A DNA stretch of 53,861 nucleotides, taken from the NCBI GenBank assembly GCA_964558295.1, contig CAZLDQ010000009.1:1-53861 (forward strand). The letters are read 5' to 3'. Both the position numbers and the translations under genes were made by a program. Position 1 is the stretch's first letter. Each line of letters begins with the position of its first letter. The notes under the pieces are model-generated. The model had not been told where the DNA came from and made no database searches. It worked only from the letters and a program-made list of their open reading frames with translations. Shown one piece after another: positions 33,523 through 41,003 of the stretch. The DNA is from JBDKTH01 sp964558295. Its GTDB lineage: Bacteria > Planctomycetota > Planctomycetia > Pirellulales > Thermoguttaceae.

Positions 33523-34076
33523 AGTACGAAGTCGAACAGAAATTCCCTGTGGCCGATCTGCGAGCCGTCGAAGCCAAACTGGCAGCACTGGGAGCGAGCA
33601 TTGCCGAACCGCGACGCGAGCTGGACCGCTATTACCGGCATCCGGCGAGGGATTTTGCGTTGACCGACGAGGCCCTGCGTCTTCGCCGCGTAGGCGACGT
33701 CAACTCGATCACCTACAAGGGCCCGAAGCTTGATGCAGCCACCAAGACCCGCCAGGAGATCGATCTGCCGCTCCCAGCCGGGCAAGCGACGGCCGACGAA
33801 TGGGAAAGCCTGTTGGAAGCCCTCGGGTTCACCTCCGTAGCCCAGGTGCGCAAGACGCGGCGCAAGGCGATCGTCCCCTGGCAAGGCCGCCACGTTGAAG
33901 CTTCGCTTGATGAGGTCGATAGGGTCGGCTCGTTCATGGAACTGGAACTGGTTACGTCGGCTGAAGACCTCGAAGCGGCCAAAGCCTGTATCAAGTCGTT
34001 GGCGGCCGAGTTGGGTTTGGTGGGCAGTGAACGTCGCAGTTATCTGGAATTGCTGCTGGAACGGTCGTGCGTGTAG
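33519..34076 (+). CDS. CYTH domain protein (class IV adenylate cyclase / thiamine triphosphatase-like)
   Basis: A 185-residue CYTH protein with the N-terminal YEVEQKF motif (ExExK, residues 4-8). The barrel strands bear alternating basic and acidic residues (ALRLRRVGD, SITYKGPKL, RQEIDLPL, KAIVPW, ASLDEVDRVGSFMELEL). CYTH enzymes bind a triphosphate with divalent metals; activities include class IV adenylate cyclase, inorganic triphosphatase and thiamine triphosphatase, and these cannot be separated here. The ATG overlaps the dinB stop as ATGA. Its 3' end overlaps the converging nucleotidyltransferase gene by 86 bases. Confidence 0.85.
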   Translation: MKYEVEQKFPVADLRAVEAKLAALGASIAEPRRELDRYYRHPARDFALTDEALRLRRVGDVNSITYKGPKLDAATKTRQEIDLPLPAGQATADEWESLLEALGFTSVAQVRKTRRKAIVPWQGRHVEASLDEVDRVGSFMELELVTSAEDLEAAKACIKSLAAELGLVGSERRSYLELLLERSCV

Positions 34077-35154
34077 CCGGCTCCTCTTCATACCATCGCC
34101 GCAGAGCCTTGCGCACAAGATGTCCCGCCAGTAGTCCCGGCGGCATGCGCAACCAGTGGGAACGGACATAGAGAAGCCAACAGGCCGTCACCGTGCCGAT
34201 CGGCGTTGTGTCCGGCTGGCCTGGATCGAGCGCGCGCGTGACCAACATTTCCATCAGACGCTGGATCGGACCGGCCGGACCAAAAGCCGCAGCGGCTCTC
34301 CTTACTGCCGGAGGAATCGGCGTGCGAAGCAACCGCTCGGTGAAAAGCAAGGCGTAAAACAGCGGGCGTGTCAGATCCAATAGTTTGGCGCGGGGAACCA
34401 ACTCGTCCCAGAAGCCCGGCTGATTGCCAAAATGACGCAAGAGATCATCCAAGTCGACCAGATCGCGGATTCCCCCGGCCACGTCGCCGTCCTGGAACAG
34501 ATGGGCCGCGCTGTGCAGGACCATGTCGGCCGGCGCCAGCACGTAGAAAGGCCGCAGGTCGAGCGGCCGTGCGGCTTCCAAGAGTCTCTTCGGATCGGGA
34601 TGCAACCGGCCGGTCTCAGGCAGGATGGTGTGGTGCAAGTCGAGCACCGTGCGGCGAGTGGCGTGCACCAGCGGAGGCAATTCGTGCATCCAGCGGCGAT
34701 AGTAGCGTTGGTCATAGGGGTGAACGACCATCGGCTCCCAGCCTTGTGTTAGCAGGAGCTGTTCCACTCGCGACAACTCTGCCTTGGGGACCAAGAGGTC
34801 GATATCCCCGAACAGACGTCCCCGGGCTGGGGGCAGATGGGCGGCCTGGTAAGCGGCGCCTTTGAGCAGCACAACCGGAATCTCCAACCCCTGGAGGACC
34901 CGCCGAAGACAGGCGAGCTCCCAATCCAGCGAGCGGCGATGCTTCTCGGCCATGGTTCGCGCCGCGATCAGATGCGGCCGTGCTTGGGCACAGACCTCGT
35001 CAAGTCGTTTCTGCTCGTCCAAGAGAGCGGCCAGTCGTCCCAAGACCTTGGCCCCGCGTGCCTGGCGCACCACGAGATCCCACGCCTCCGCGGCATACGT
35101 GGCCGCAGTCGCCGGATCGCCGAGGGCTGTCCAAAGCAGGTCGCCGTGGTTCAT
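33991..35154 (-). CDS. Nucleotidyltransferase of the HprK-related kinase cluster
   Basis: A 387-residue protein of the uncharacterised nucleotidyltransferase family (PF14907 type). IPVVLLKGAAYQAAH is followed by the metal-binding GDIDLLV block and a Val/Leu-rich helix; the C-terminal half is helical with HSAAHLFQDGD. The fold belongs to the nucleotidyltransferase superfamily, so transfer of AMP or another nucleotide to a protein or small molecule is likely, but no target is known. ATG 35154 overlaps the kinase stop as ATGA, making it the last gene of a four-gene operon. Its 3' end overlaps the opposing CYTH gene. Confidence 0.83.
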   Translation of the reverse strand: MNHGDLLWTALGDPATAATYAAEAWDLVVRQARGAKVLGRLAALLDEQKRLDEVCAQARPHLIAARTMAEKHRRSLDWELACLRRVLQGLEIPVVLLKGAAYQAAHLPPARGRLFGDIDLLVPKAELSRVEQLLLTQGWEPMVVHPYDQRYYRRWMHELPPLVHATRRTVLDLHHTILPETGRLHPDPKRLLEAARPLDLRPFYVLAPADMVLHSAAHLFQDGDVAGGIRDLVDLDDLLRHFGNQPGFWDELVPRAKLLDLTRPLFYALLFTERLLRTPIPPAVRRAAAAFGPAGPIQRLMEMLVTRALDPGQPDTTPIGTVTACWLLYVRSHWLRMPPGLLAGHLVRKALRRWYEEEPATRTTVPAAIPDNCDVHCPPNPTRPPTT

Positions 35155-36089
35155 AGGCTCGTGGGAGCGATGCGGGTGGTTTTAGGAAGGGGTAACACGT
35201 CGAACCGGGCAACGGCCTCGCGCAGGTCGCTGTAACGGAACTCGTAGCAGTCGCACTGGTCGATCAGCCGGCTGGCCGTTTCGAAGCCTTGCTGCCCCAA
35301 AATGCTGTAGTTGACCGCATGGCGGGCCAACTCCATGAAGGCTGTTCCTTTGGGACATCGCCGGGAACGCGTGGGACTGCCCGGCTCGAACTGGGGAAAG
35401 ACCACCCAAGCCGGCTCTGCCAACTCGCCGGCTCGCTGCACGCTTTCGGTCGGCGGACGCAAGTGAGCCACCGTCCCCTTAACCGTTCCGCCCCACGACT
35501 TGCCCACGCACGCGCTGGGCGTGAAATCGCGGATGAGTTGAATCGACTCGTTTTTCAGACTCACCGGCCGCGGCAGCGGAACCAGCCGGCCATCGTCGGT
35601 TCGGATCAGGGCCAACTCATCGGAGAGCAAACGCCAGCCATGTAGGACCAAGCCTGCACACAACGTGCTTTTCCCCGCTCCCGACAGGGCCGGCAGGATC
35701 ACGGCCCGACCGCCACGTTCGACCACCGCTGCGTGGATCATCAGATACTGATGGGCGTGGGCCGCCACGCACCAGTTTAATCCCCATTCCATCAAAGGCG
35801 CTGCCAGTTCACGCCGGTAAGGGGCAACCGGGGTCCAGGCGTCCATGCGGAACACGACCTGCCGCCGCCACCAACGATGAAGTCCGTTTCGAGGGACAAC
35901 CCGCACATGGAAATCGGCAAACCGTGCGTCCTCCGCCAGCGGAAAGTCGGGATAGCCAAATGCGATCAATTCGGCCACATCCCGATAGGGGGATTTTAGG
36001 CGGCAGGTGAACGGACCAGTGCGAACGCAGAGCGTGCCATGGCGAAGCCGATTGGCCAGTTCCCCGAATGACAAGTGTCCTACGTTCAT
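35151..36089 (-). CDS. HprK-related kinase (HprK-rel-A type)
   Basis: A 312-residue protein whose C-terminal half matches the HPr kinase/phosphorylase P-loop domain: MIHAAVVERGGRAVILPA, then Walker A LSGAGKST at residues 135-142, then WRLLSDELALI as the Walker B-like acidic site (D157, E158). The HPr kinase N-terminal domain is replaced by an unrelated region. Such distant HprK relatives occur with PqqD-like proteins, and one lasso-peptide kinase is also an HprK homologue, so protein or peptide Ser phosphorylation is the best guess. ATG 36089 overlaps the PqqD stop (ATGA). Longer in-frame starts give Arg/Gly-rich shadow sequence and were rejected. Confidence 0.87.
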   Translation of the reverse strand: MNVGHLSFGELANRLRHGTLCVRTGPFTCRLKSPYRDVAELIAFGYPDFPLAEDARFADFHVRVVPRNGLHRWWRRQVVFRMDAWTPVAPYRRELAAPLMEWGLNWCVAAHAHQYLMIHAAVVERGGRAVILPALSGAGKSTLCAGLVLHGWRLLSDELALIRTDDGRLVPLPRPVSLKNESIQLIRDFTPSACVGKSWGGTVKGTVAHLRPPTESVQRAGELAEPAWVVFPQFEPGSPTRSRRCPKGTAFMELARHAVNYSILGQQGFETASRLIDQCDCYEFRYSDLREAVARFDVLPLPKTTRIAPTSL

Positions 36090-36385
36090 GACGGCACCGT
36101 CTCGACCAGACCGAGTGCTTCGAGTTGACGCAAGAGTCGTTCGATCTGTTCGAGCAACGCCCCCTGCTGATCGGCCGACATTTCCTGTTGGGCCGCCACG
36201 TGTCCGGCGAGCGTTACCGCCTCGGCCGGGGCCTGTTCGAGGGTGCAAAGGACTTCGCCGGCCAAGCGGTTGAGCAGATGGGTATCGCCCGAGGCCTGAT
36301 GATAGACGACCAACTGATCACCCCACCATCGCCATTGTAGGTCATGGGCGATCAGACGCCAGCTGGTGCGGTGCGGAACCGGCAT
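36086..36385 (-). CDS. PqqD-like peptide-binding (RRE) protein of the kinase cluster
   Basis: A 99-residue protein with the PqqD/RRE winged-helix pattern: strands WRLIAHDLQWRWWGDQLVVYHQ, SGDTHLLNRLAGEVLCTLEQAP and a three-helix tail. PqqD-type proteins hold the leader of a peptide substrate and present it to a modifying enzyme. It matches what I recall as the HPr-rel-A system PqqD family peptide chaperone, a named but functionally undefined family. It sits between the Tat peptide gene (9-base gap) and the kinase gene (ATGA overlap), so the three are one translational unit. Confidence 0.85.
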   Translation of the reverse strand: MPVPHRTSWRLIAHDLQWRWWGDQLVVYHQASGDTHLLNRLAGEVLCTLEQAPAEAVTLAGHVAAQQEMSADQQGALLEQIERLLRQLEALGLVETVPS

Positions 36386-36394
36386 ACGGGTCGA

Positions 36395-36736
36395 TCAGTA
36401 CGACTCGCCTTCGGCCGCTCCACCTGTTGATTCGTCGCTCGTCCAACTCGAACGGGACCAGGTGGAACTGTCGGAGGAAGGGGAATTGAGAAACGTGGGG
36501 CTGTCCTCAGATTCGGAAAGCGTCGAGCCGCCCGTCCCCGTGATAAAACCGCCTCCCGGACTCCCATTCGGAATAGGGTCCTGCGCTTGCGCCGGGCGAC
36601 CGCGCAAGGTCAACACCAGGGGCACCGCCGCCAATCCCGCCTTCAACAACCGCCGCCGCGAGCGGTCTTGGGCCGGCGCAGACGGATCGACCGACCGACT
36701 GGCCTTCTGGAATTGCTGGTCTGGGTGCTCGCTCAT
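36395..36736 (-). CDS. Tat-exported Ser/Thr-rich peptide, candidate substrate of the kinase cluster
   Basis: A 113-residue protein. A hydrophilic leader of 24 residues precedes a twin-arginine signal (SRRRLLKAG at 26-34, hydrophobic core 35-44) with likely cleavage after AQA at residue 51. The mature part of about 62 residues is Gly/Pro then strongly Ser/Thr rich: 16 Ser and 7 Thr in residues 59-113, many next to Asp or Glu (SESEDS, SSDSS, SDES), ending in GESY. There are no Cys. It has no recognisable fold. Being first in an operon with a PqqD-like chaperone, a kinase and a nucleotidyltransferase makes it the natural modification target, but this is inference. ATG 36736 has a GAGGA upstream. 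Confidence 0.75.
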   Translation of the reverse strand: MSEHPDQQFQKASRSVDPSAPAQDRSRRRLLKAGLAAVPLVLTLRGRPAQAQDPIPNGSPGGGFITGTGGSTLSESEDSPTFLNSPSSDSSTWSRSSWTSDESTGGAAEGESY

Positions 36737-36856
36737 CGAGTCGAATCCTCAGTGATCCAATCTCTGTGCACACAAGTCGATTCACGACGGTGGCATTTCT
36801 GCATCCCGCCCTCCCCCTGGGCCGGTCCACCCAGGCTCATCGATACGATCACTGCT

Positions 36857-36862
36857 ATTATA
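36857..36862 (-). promoter_or_regulatory. Perfect -10 box upstream of the kinase cluster
   Basis: TATAAT on the minus strand, giving a predicted start near 36850 and a leader of about 115 bases before ATG 36736. No good -35 is present at 16-18 bases, so activation by another factor or a weak promoter is possible. Confidence 0.45.
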
Positions 36863-37497
36863 GTCCTACCAGCATGAAACGCCAGCAACCGTGGCCCGTT
36901 TTGTCGCAGTTTTCCATCGATCGGCGTGCTGTATCGCAACCTGTGCGGCTTGAAGGACTTAGGGCCCGTCTCCCCGCAGTAGACGAAGCGGGGAGCCCCG
37001 GCTAACGGAGGATCTTGCCGACACAGGGGACGTCTCCCCTCGCCGCATGAAGTGTCCCGCCGGCCTTCGCCCAGGGACTCGGCGAACCACGAGTCGTGTT
37101 CCACTTCTTCGTTGGGCAGCGCCCACGCGAAGTCGTAGGTCCGAGGATCCTTGCCGGCGGTCGGGTGGCAGATCGGGGGATCGCCCCCGCACGGCACAGC
37201 GTTCCGCTTTACCAAGCGAGATGGCGATCGAGTTCTTCTGTGGAGGATGAGTAGTGATCGCTTCTCGAACATTCCCACGTTCGACCGCGGCAAATTGGCG
37301 GACCTTGTCAGCAGCGAGAAGTGGATGAACGGGTCCAGGGGGACTCGGGGCGGCCTGGGCAACGAGGCAGCTCAGTACCGATATTGGTTGGAGCGAGGGT
37401 TCGCCAAGAGGCAAGCCTCCCAGCAAAGCCGACAATCGCTGCCCACTGCGCGCCTTTTCGTCAACACCTCTTGCTTTCCGTTGCCGACAAGATTCCC
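36863..37497. other. Spacer without a supported gene
   Basis: Several open frames of 60-210 codons exist on both strands, but none has a plausible ribosome site, conserved motif or protein-like composition. There are GC-rich inverted pairs such as CGGGGAG/CTCCCC near 36970-37045. I see nothing else. Confidence 0.6.
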
Positions 37498-38226
37498 TCA
37501 GGGGGTGCGACAGGCGGCTTGATGCTCTTTGGTGTCAGGTTGCTGACAGGTATCGCGGAGGAGGCCGAGGAGTGACTGGCGGATCTGTTGCCATTGGCCG
37601 GCCTCCGGATGGTCGGACTCGGTGGGGTCGTCGTTGGCTGTCTGACGGGGGCAGGTGGCGCGGTGCCGACGAACCGCCGGACGACGTGGCTTGTCGGAGG
37701 CGGGGTCGGACTGGATGGTAAGCAGCATCAGCGAGTCTTCTTCGACCGAGGCGGGCGTGGCCGGCGAGGTCTGGGGCAAGGGCATGATTGATTCGCCATT
37801 GCAGCGGTCGATGCACTTGCGCAAATAGGCCAGCAAATAGCCGACCCGCACCTTCCCCTCGATGATGCGAAGATGCTGCTCGATGCGGGCCATGTGGTTG
37901 CCCGGCAGATCGAGCGGCATGTCGATGTGGGCATAGAGCCGCTTGGTGTCGTACTGTTCGAGGATTTCCAGCCACATCAGGTGGGCGAGCGTCATCGCCA
38001 ACGACTGTTCAAGTGCATCCCGGGCATTGGTTACAAACCGCTCGTAGAACGGCCGGAGGATTTGGTGGATCATCTGCTGGACCTCGGCGGGGACGGCCGC
38101 CAGCGCCTCCCCTTCTGGCTCCCAAATCGGGCGTCGCGGATCGCGCCGCAGCGCCAACTCCGTGTTCGACAAGGCGGGCCGGTGGGGGGTGGTTGGTAAC
38201 GAGTCGACTTGTTTCTTGCGTGCCAT
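37498..38226 (-). CDS. Protein of unknown function
   Basis: A 242-residue protein I cannot assign. A basic, low-complexity start (MARKKQVDS) leads to a mostly helical central region (about 40-135: VQQMIHQILRPFYERFV, SLAMTLAHLMWLEILEQY, MARIEQHLRIIEGKVRVGYLLAYLRKCIDR). The tail is hydrophilic, rich in Pro, Thr, Asp and Arg. There is no signal peptide or membrane segment. ATG 38226 is supported by AAGGAG 8 bases upstream; an upstream in-frame ATG at 38274 is less likely. I recall similar proteins in planctomycetes but no function. It stands alone. Confidence 0.65.
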   Translation of the reverse strand: MARKKQVDSLPTTPHRPALSNTELALRRDPRRPIWEPEGEALAAVPAEVQQMIHQILRPFYERFVTNARDALEQSLAMTLAHLMWLEILEQYDTKRLYAHIDMPLDLPGNHMARIEQHLRIIEGKVRVGYLLAYLRKCIDRCNGESIMPLPQTSPATPASVEEDSLMLLTIQSDPASDKPRRPAVRRHRATCPRQTANDDPTESDHPEAGQWQQIRQSLLGLLRDTCQQPDTKEHQAACRTP

Positions 38227-38502
38227 CGGTTTTGCTCCTTGGTTTTTTGGGGGCACTTTGGGTGTCGCTTTCAACCTAGCAAAACGTGTGGCCTAATTTC
38301 GAGCAGATTTTTTTCGGAATTTGCGGAGGGGACCGAATTGTGATCTCTGCGTTTGCGTTACGGTCTCGGAGGTTTCTGTAGGAAGGGGACTGCCAAGGCG
38401 CCAAGTCCGCCAAGGAAGGCAGGGGATGGGAAGATGCTCTCTCTTTTTTGGGGGGATCAGTTGTGGCCATCTTGTGATGGGGGCGCCTCGGCCCGCGGAG
38501 GT

Positions 38503-39777
38503 TCAATAGCCGATCTCGGTCATCTCGGGTAAATTGCCGTTGCTGTCCAGCGGCAAGGGACGTAGCGGGGTGATGATCTCCAGATCGGGGCGCGACTGGG
38601 CGTCGGCCAGGTAGGGGGCCGAGCATTCGACTTCGCGAAGTTCCAATGTGTTGGGAATCCAGAGGATCTTGGCCCTGTGCGGATCGTTCCGGCCGGAGGC
38701 CATCACGGCGGCGTCGAGCATCTCGCGGTCGGTCTCGTAGTCCAACGGCAGCATGGCGGCCGAGACGTGGGTCGAGGTGATCGCGTTGAGTCGGGTCGCC
38801 TCGACGTCCATCATGCGAAGCAACCGGCTCTTGCAGAACTCGGCGATGCCCAGGCCGATGGCGTTGCCGTGGCTCTCGGGCGTCAGGCCGCGCACGGCGA
38901 TGATGCGGACTTTGGGGGTTTCCCCCTCGACCGCCTTGTGGTCGTCGAACTTCCGGCCGACGACATTGGTATCAACGCCGGCGCCGCTGATGTTTTTGCC
39001 GATCTGATCGATCAGGAGCACGTCGACGCGATCGAAGGGGAGTCGGGGCATCCAGGCTTTGGCCTGGGCGAGGAGTTCCTTTTCCCGGGCTTCAAAATCG
39101 ACGGGGGCGATGGCCTCGATAAGGGCGGTCTGGTCGTAGGCGTTTTCCACGATGCCCAGTCCGGCGAGGATGTGGCACTTGGCAAACACGGCGTCGGCCA
39201 CGCTGCGGATGATTTGGGCGAAGCTGTAGTCCTGGATTGCTCCATGATAGACCTGTGCCCCCTGGCACTTGCCCAGGCCGATCAGGAGCATCTTCATCAG
39301 TCCGCTTTCGATCGGGCCGACGAATCGGGTGTGCGGCTTGATCCGATTGACGACGAGCACATGGTCGGCCTCGTAGGCCAGGCGGTCGAAGTGGACCGGA
39401 AACCCTTCTTTGGTCTGGCAGACGACCACGGTTTCCATGGTCGCGCGGATTGGGCAGCCGACCGCCGGTTCGGTAATCCCGTAGCCTTCGAGCACCTTTT
39501 GTTGCCCTTCGGCCGTGCCGCCGCCGTGGCTTCCCATGGCCGGCACGATGAACGGCTTGAGGCCAAGCCGCTTGAGGTGCTCGACCGCGGCGCGCAGGAT
39601 CACGGCGATGTTGGCCACGCCTCGGCTGCCGGCCGTGACGGCCACGCTCTGGCCGGGGCGGACGTGTTTGTCCAAACGCAACCGGGCCAATTGGGCGTGG
39701 ACTTCGCCGGCTACGTCGTCGAGCCGCCGGGTTTCGAACTTCTGCCGGACGCGAAACATTTGGGGGTAGTTGGCCAT
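38503..39777 (-). CDS. LarA-like (DUF2088) protein
   Basis: A 424-residue protein whose N-terminal half resembles the catalytic domain of the nickel-pincer lactate racemase LarA (VAVTAGSRGVANIAVILRA, MGSHGGGTAEGQQKVL, VNRIKPHTRFVGPIESGL). The typical LarA His pair region is present as HTRF, but residues that anchor the pincer cofactor are not clearly conserved, and no larB, larC or larE is nearby. It may act on another 2-hydroxy acid or a sugar acid. The C-terminal half ends in a Pro/Leu-rich segment. GAGGAG lies 10 bases before ATG 39777. It is a single gene. Confidence 0.75.
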   Translation of the reverse strand: MANYPQMFRVRQKFETRRLDDVAGEVHAQLARLRLDKHVRPGQSVAVTAGSRGVANIAVILRAAVEHLKRLGLKPFIVPAMGSHGGGTAEGQQKVLEGYGITEPAVGCPIRATMETVVVCQTKEGFPVHFDRLAYEADHVLVVNRIKPHTRFVGPIESGLMKMLLIGLGKCQGAQVYHGAIQDYSFAQIIRSVADAVFAKCHILAGLGIVENAYDQTALIEAIAPVDFEAREKELLAQAKAWMPRLPFDRVDVLLIDQIGKNISGAGVDTNVVGRKFDDHKAVEGETPKVRIIAVRGLTPESHGNAIGLGIAEFCKSRLLRMMDVEATRLNAITSTHVSAAMLPLDYETDREMLDAAVMASGRNDPHRAKILWIPNTLELREVECSAPYLADAQSRPDLEIITPLRPLPLDSNGNLPEMTEIGY

Positions 39778-39980
39778 CGCACAGGGCTCCTCATTTAGGG
39801 CTTGGCCATTGTATCGCGTTGGTGTCCAAATCGCGACGCCATCTCCCCCGGCCCTCCGCGAGAGGGCCAGGGCTGTTTGATGCGGCCCACGCGAAGGCCG
39901 ATTGCGTCCACAACCTCAGCTTTCGGTTGCGGGAAAAAATTCTCCCGGGTGATCCCAACCGCCACGGGAGAGTGCCTGAA

Positions 39981-40130
39981 ACGTAGCCCAAGCATCCTGC
40001 TTGGCACGTAGCCTAAGCATCCTGCTTGGGATGTAGCCTAAGCATCCTGCTTGGGACGTAACCCAAGCATCTTGCTTGGCACATAGCCTAAGCATCCTGC
40101 TTGGGACGTAGCCTAAGCATCCTGCTTGGG
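39981..40130. repeat. Six-copy 25-nt tandem repeat with a hairpin in each unit
   Basis: Six consecutive units of exactly 25 bases start at 39981, 40006, 40031, 40056, 40081 and 40106. Each begins ACGTAGCC or a one- or two-base variant and contains AAGCATCCTGCTT, an inverted repeat (CCAAGCA/TGCTTGG in the best copies) around TCC. Copies differ by one to three bases. There is no reading frame. It is too regular for chance and too short-spaced for a CRISPR array, since there are no unique spacers. Confidence 0.93.
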
Positions 40131-40238
40131 ACGAGTTGCCTCAGCAGCAAGATACGTGAGGTACGCCACACCGGCGAGACGCCTAGGCTAAGGCGTTAGG
40201 ATGCGTGTGTCGTGTGTGCGCTCGGCCCGCCCTACGGG

Positions 40239-40559
40239 CTATTGTCGAAACAGGAGGGTCAGAAGAATCAGGGCAGGGATGGTTACGAGTGCCAGGAGGG
40301 CGATTCCATGAAGAATCGACGTGACGCTAGGGCCTGCTCCTTCGGGGACCTTTCTTGCGGCGAGATCCGCCTCACAACCGCATTTTGGACAAAGGTAGCC
40401 GCCTTCGAACCATTGACGGCTCGTCTTCTTGAATGGCGACTGAATGGAGGGGAGCACGTCTCCGCAATCGGGACACTTCTGACCGCGTCGCATTCCAAAC
40501 AGAAAGAGCCACGCGAAGAACAGGCCGAATGGAAGCAGGGGAAGCCAAAGCTCGGTCAT
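40239..40559 (-). CDS. Small membrane protein with a zinc ribbon
   Basis: A 106-residue protein. A hydrophobic segment (about 5-22), then a zinc-ribbon with CPDC and CPKCGC pairs, then a second membrane segment near the C-terminus (ILHGIALLALVTIPALILL). The cysteine spacing fits a single zinc site in the cytoplasm or periplasm. Function unknown. ATG 40559 is chosen over an upstream in-frame start because of GGAAG upstream. It is divergent from the AsmA-like gene. Confidence 0.65.
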   Translation of the reverse strand: MTELWLPLLPFGLFFAWLFLFGMRRGQKCPDCGDVLPSIQSPFKKTSRQWFEGGYLCPKCGCEADLAARKVPEGAGPSVTSILHGIALLALVTIPALILLTLLFRQ

Positions 40560-41003
40560 GCTTTCTTCCAATAACCGCACTACTCCGCATAGTATCTGTT
40601 CAGCCAATTCTACTCAGGTTGGGGTGAGTGGGTAATCCTTCTGGCGGGTCTTGGGTTTTCCAGGCTGTTGACGGGCATACTTAGGGTGACGTAGCGAGCT
40701 TGCGGGGCGGGGCGTTTTGGTTTGTGGTTTGGGCGTCGTACTACATGCGTCCGACGGGCGGGCAACGCGGGGGATTCGTGGAGCGATCACGAGGAGCGGG
40801 CACAAGTACCGCGGCGAAACGGGGTGATTGCGAAGCGAAGCCCTGAACCCCGAACCCTGACCCCTCTTTTCCGCTCTCCACCCCAAACCATCCACCCTCC
40901 AGCAGGGATTGCCCGAATCCGCCGCTCTCGCGGGCGAGTCGCTCTTGGTCTGATCCCCCGAGGGCACTAGAATACGCGCGCGACGACGCATGGAGGTGTC
41001 CGT
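40560..41003. other. Divergent spacer, no supported gene
   Basis: It contains a degenerate heptamer-like run, CCCTGAACCCCGAACCCTGA, near 40842-40861. No convincing promoter pair was found. Open frames here lack start signals or protein character. Confidence 0.5.

Noticed and set aside
36733..37362. Minus-strand open frame of 209 codons upstream of the Tat peptide
   Set aside because: It has no ribosome site, overlaps the next gene's start and has low-complexity composition; I treat it as chance.
39981..40130. Possible CRISPR array
   Set aside because: Units are directly adjacent with no unique spacers, and no cas gene is in the window.
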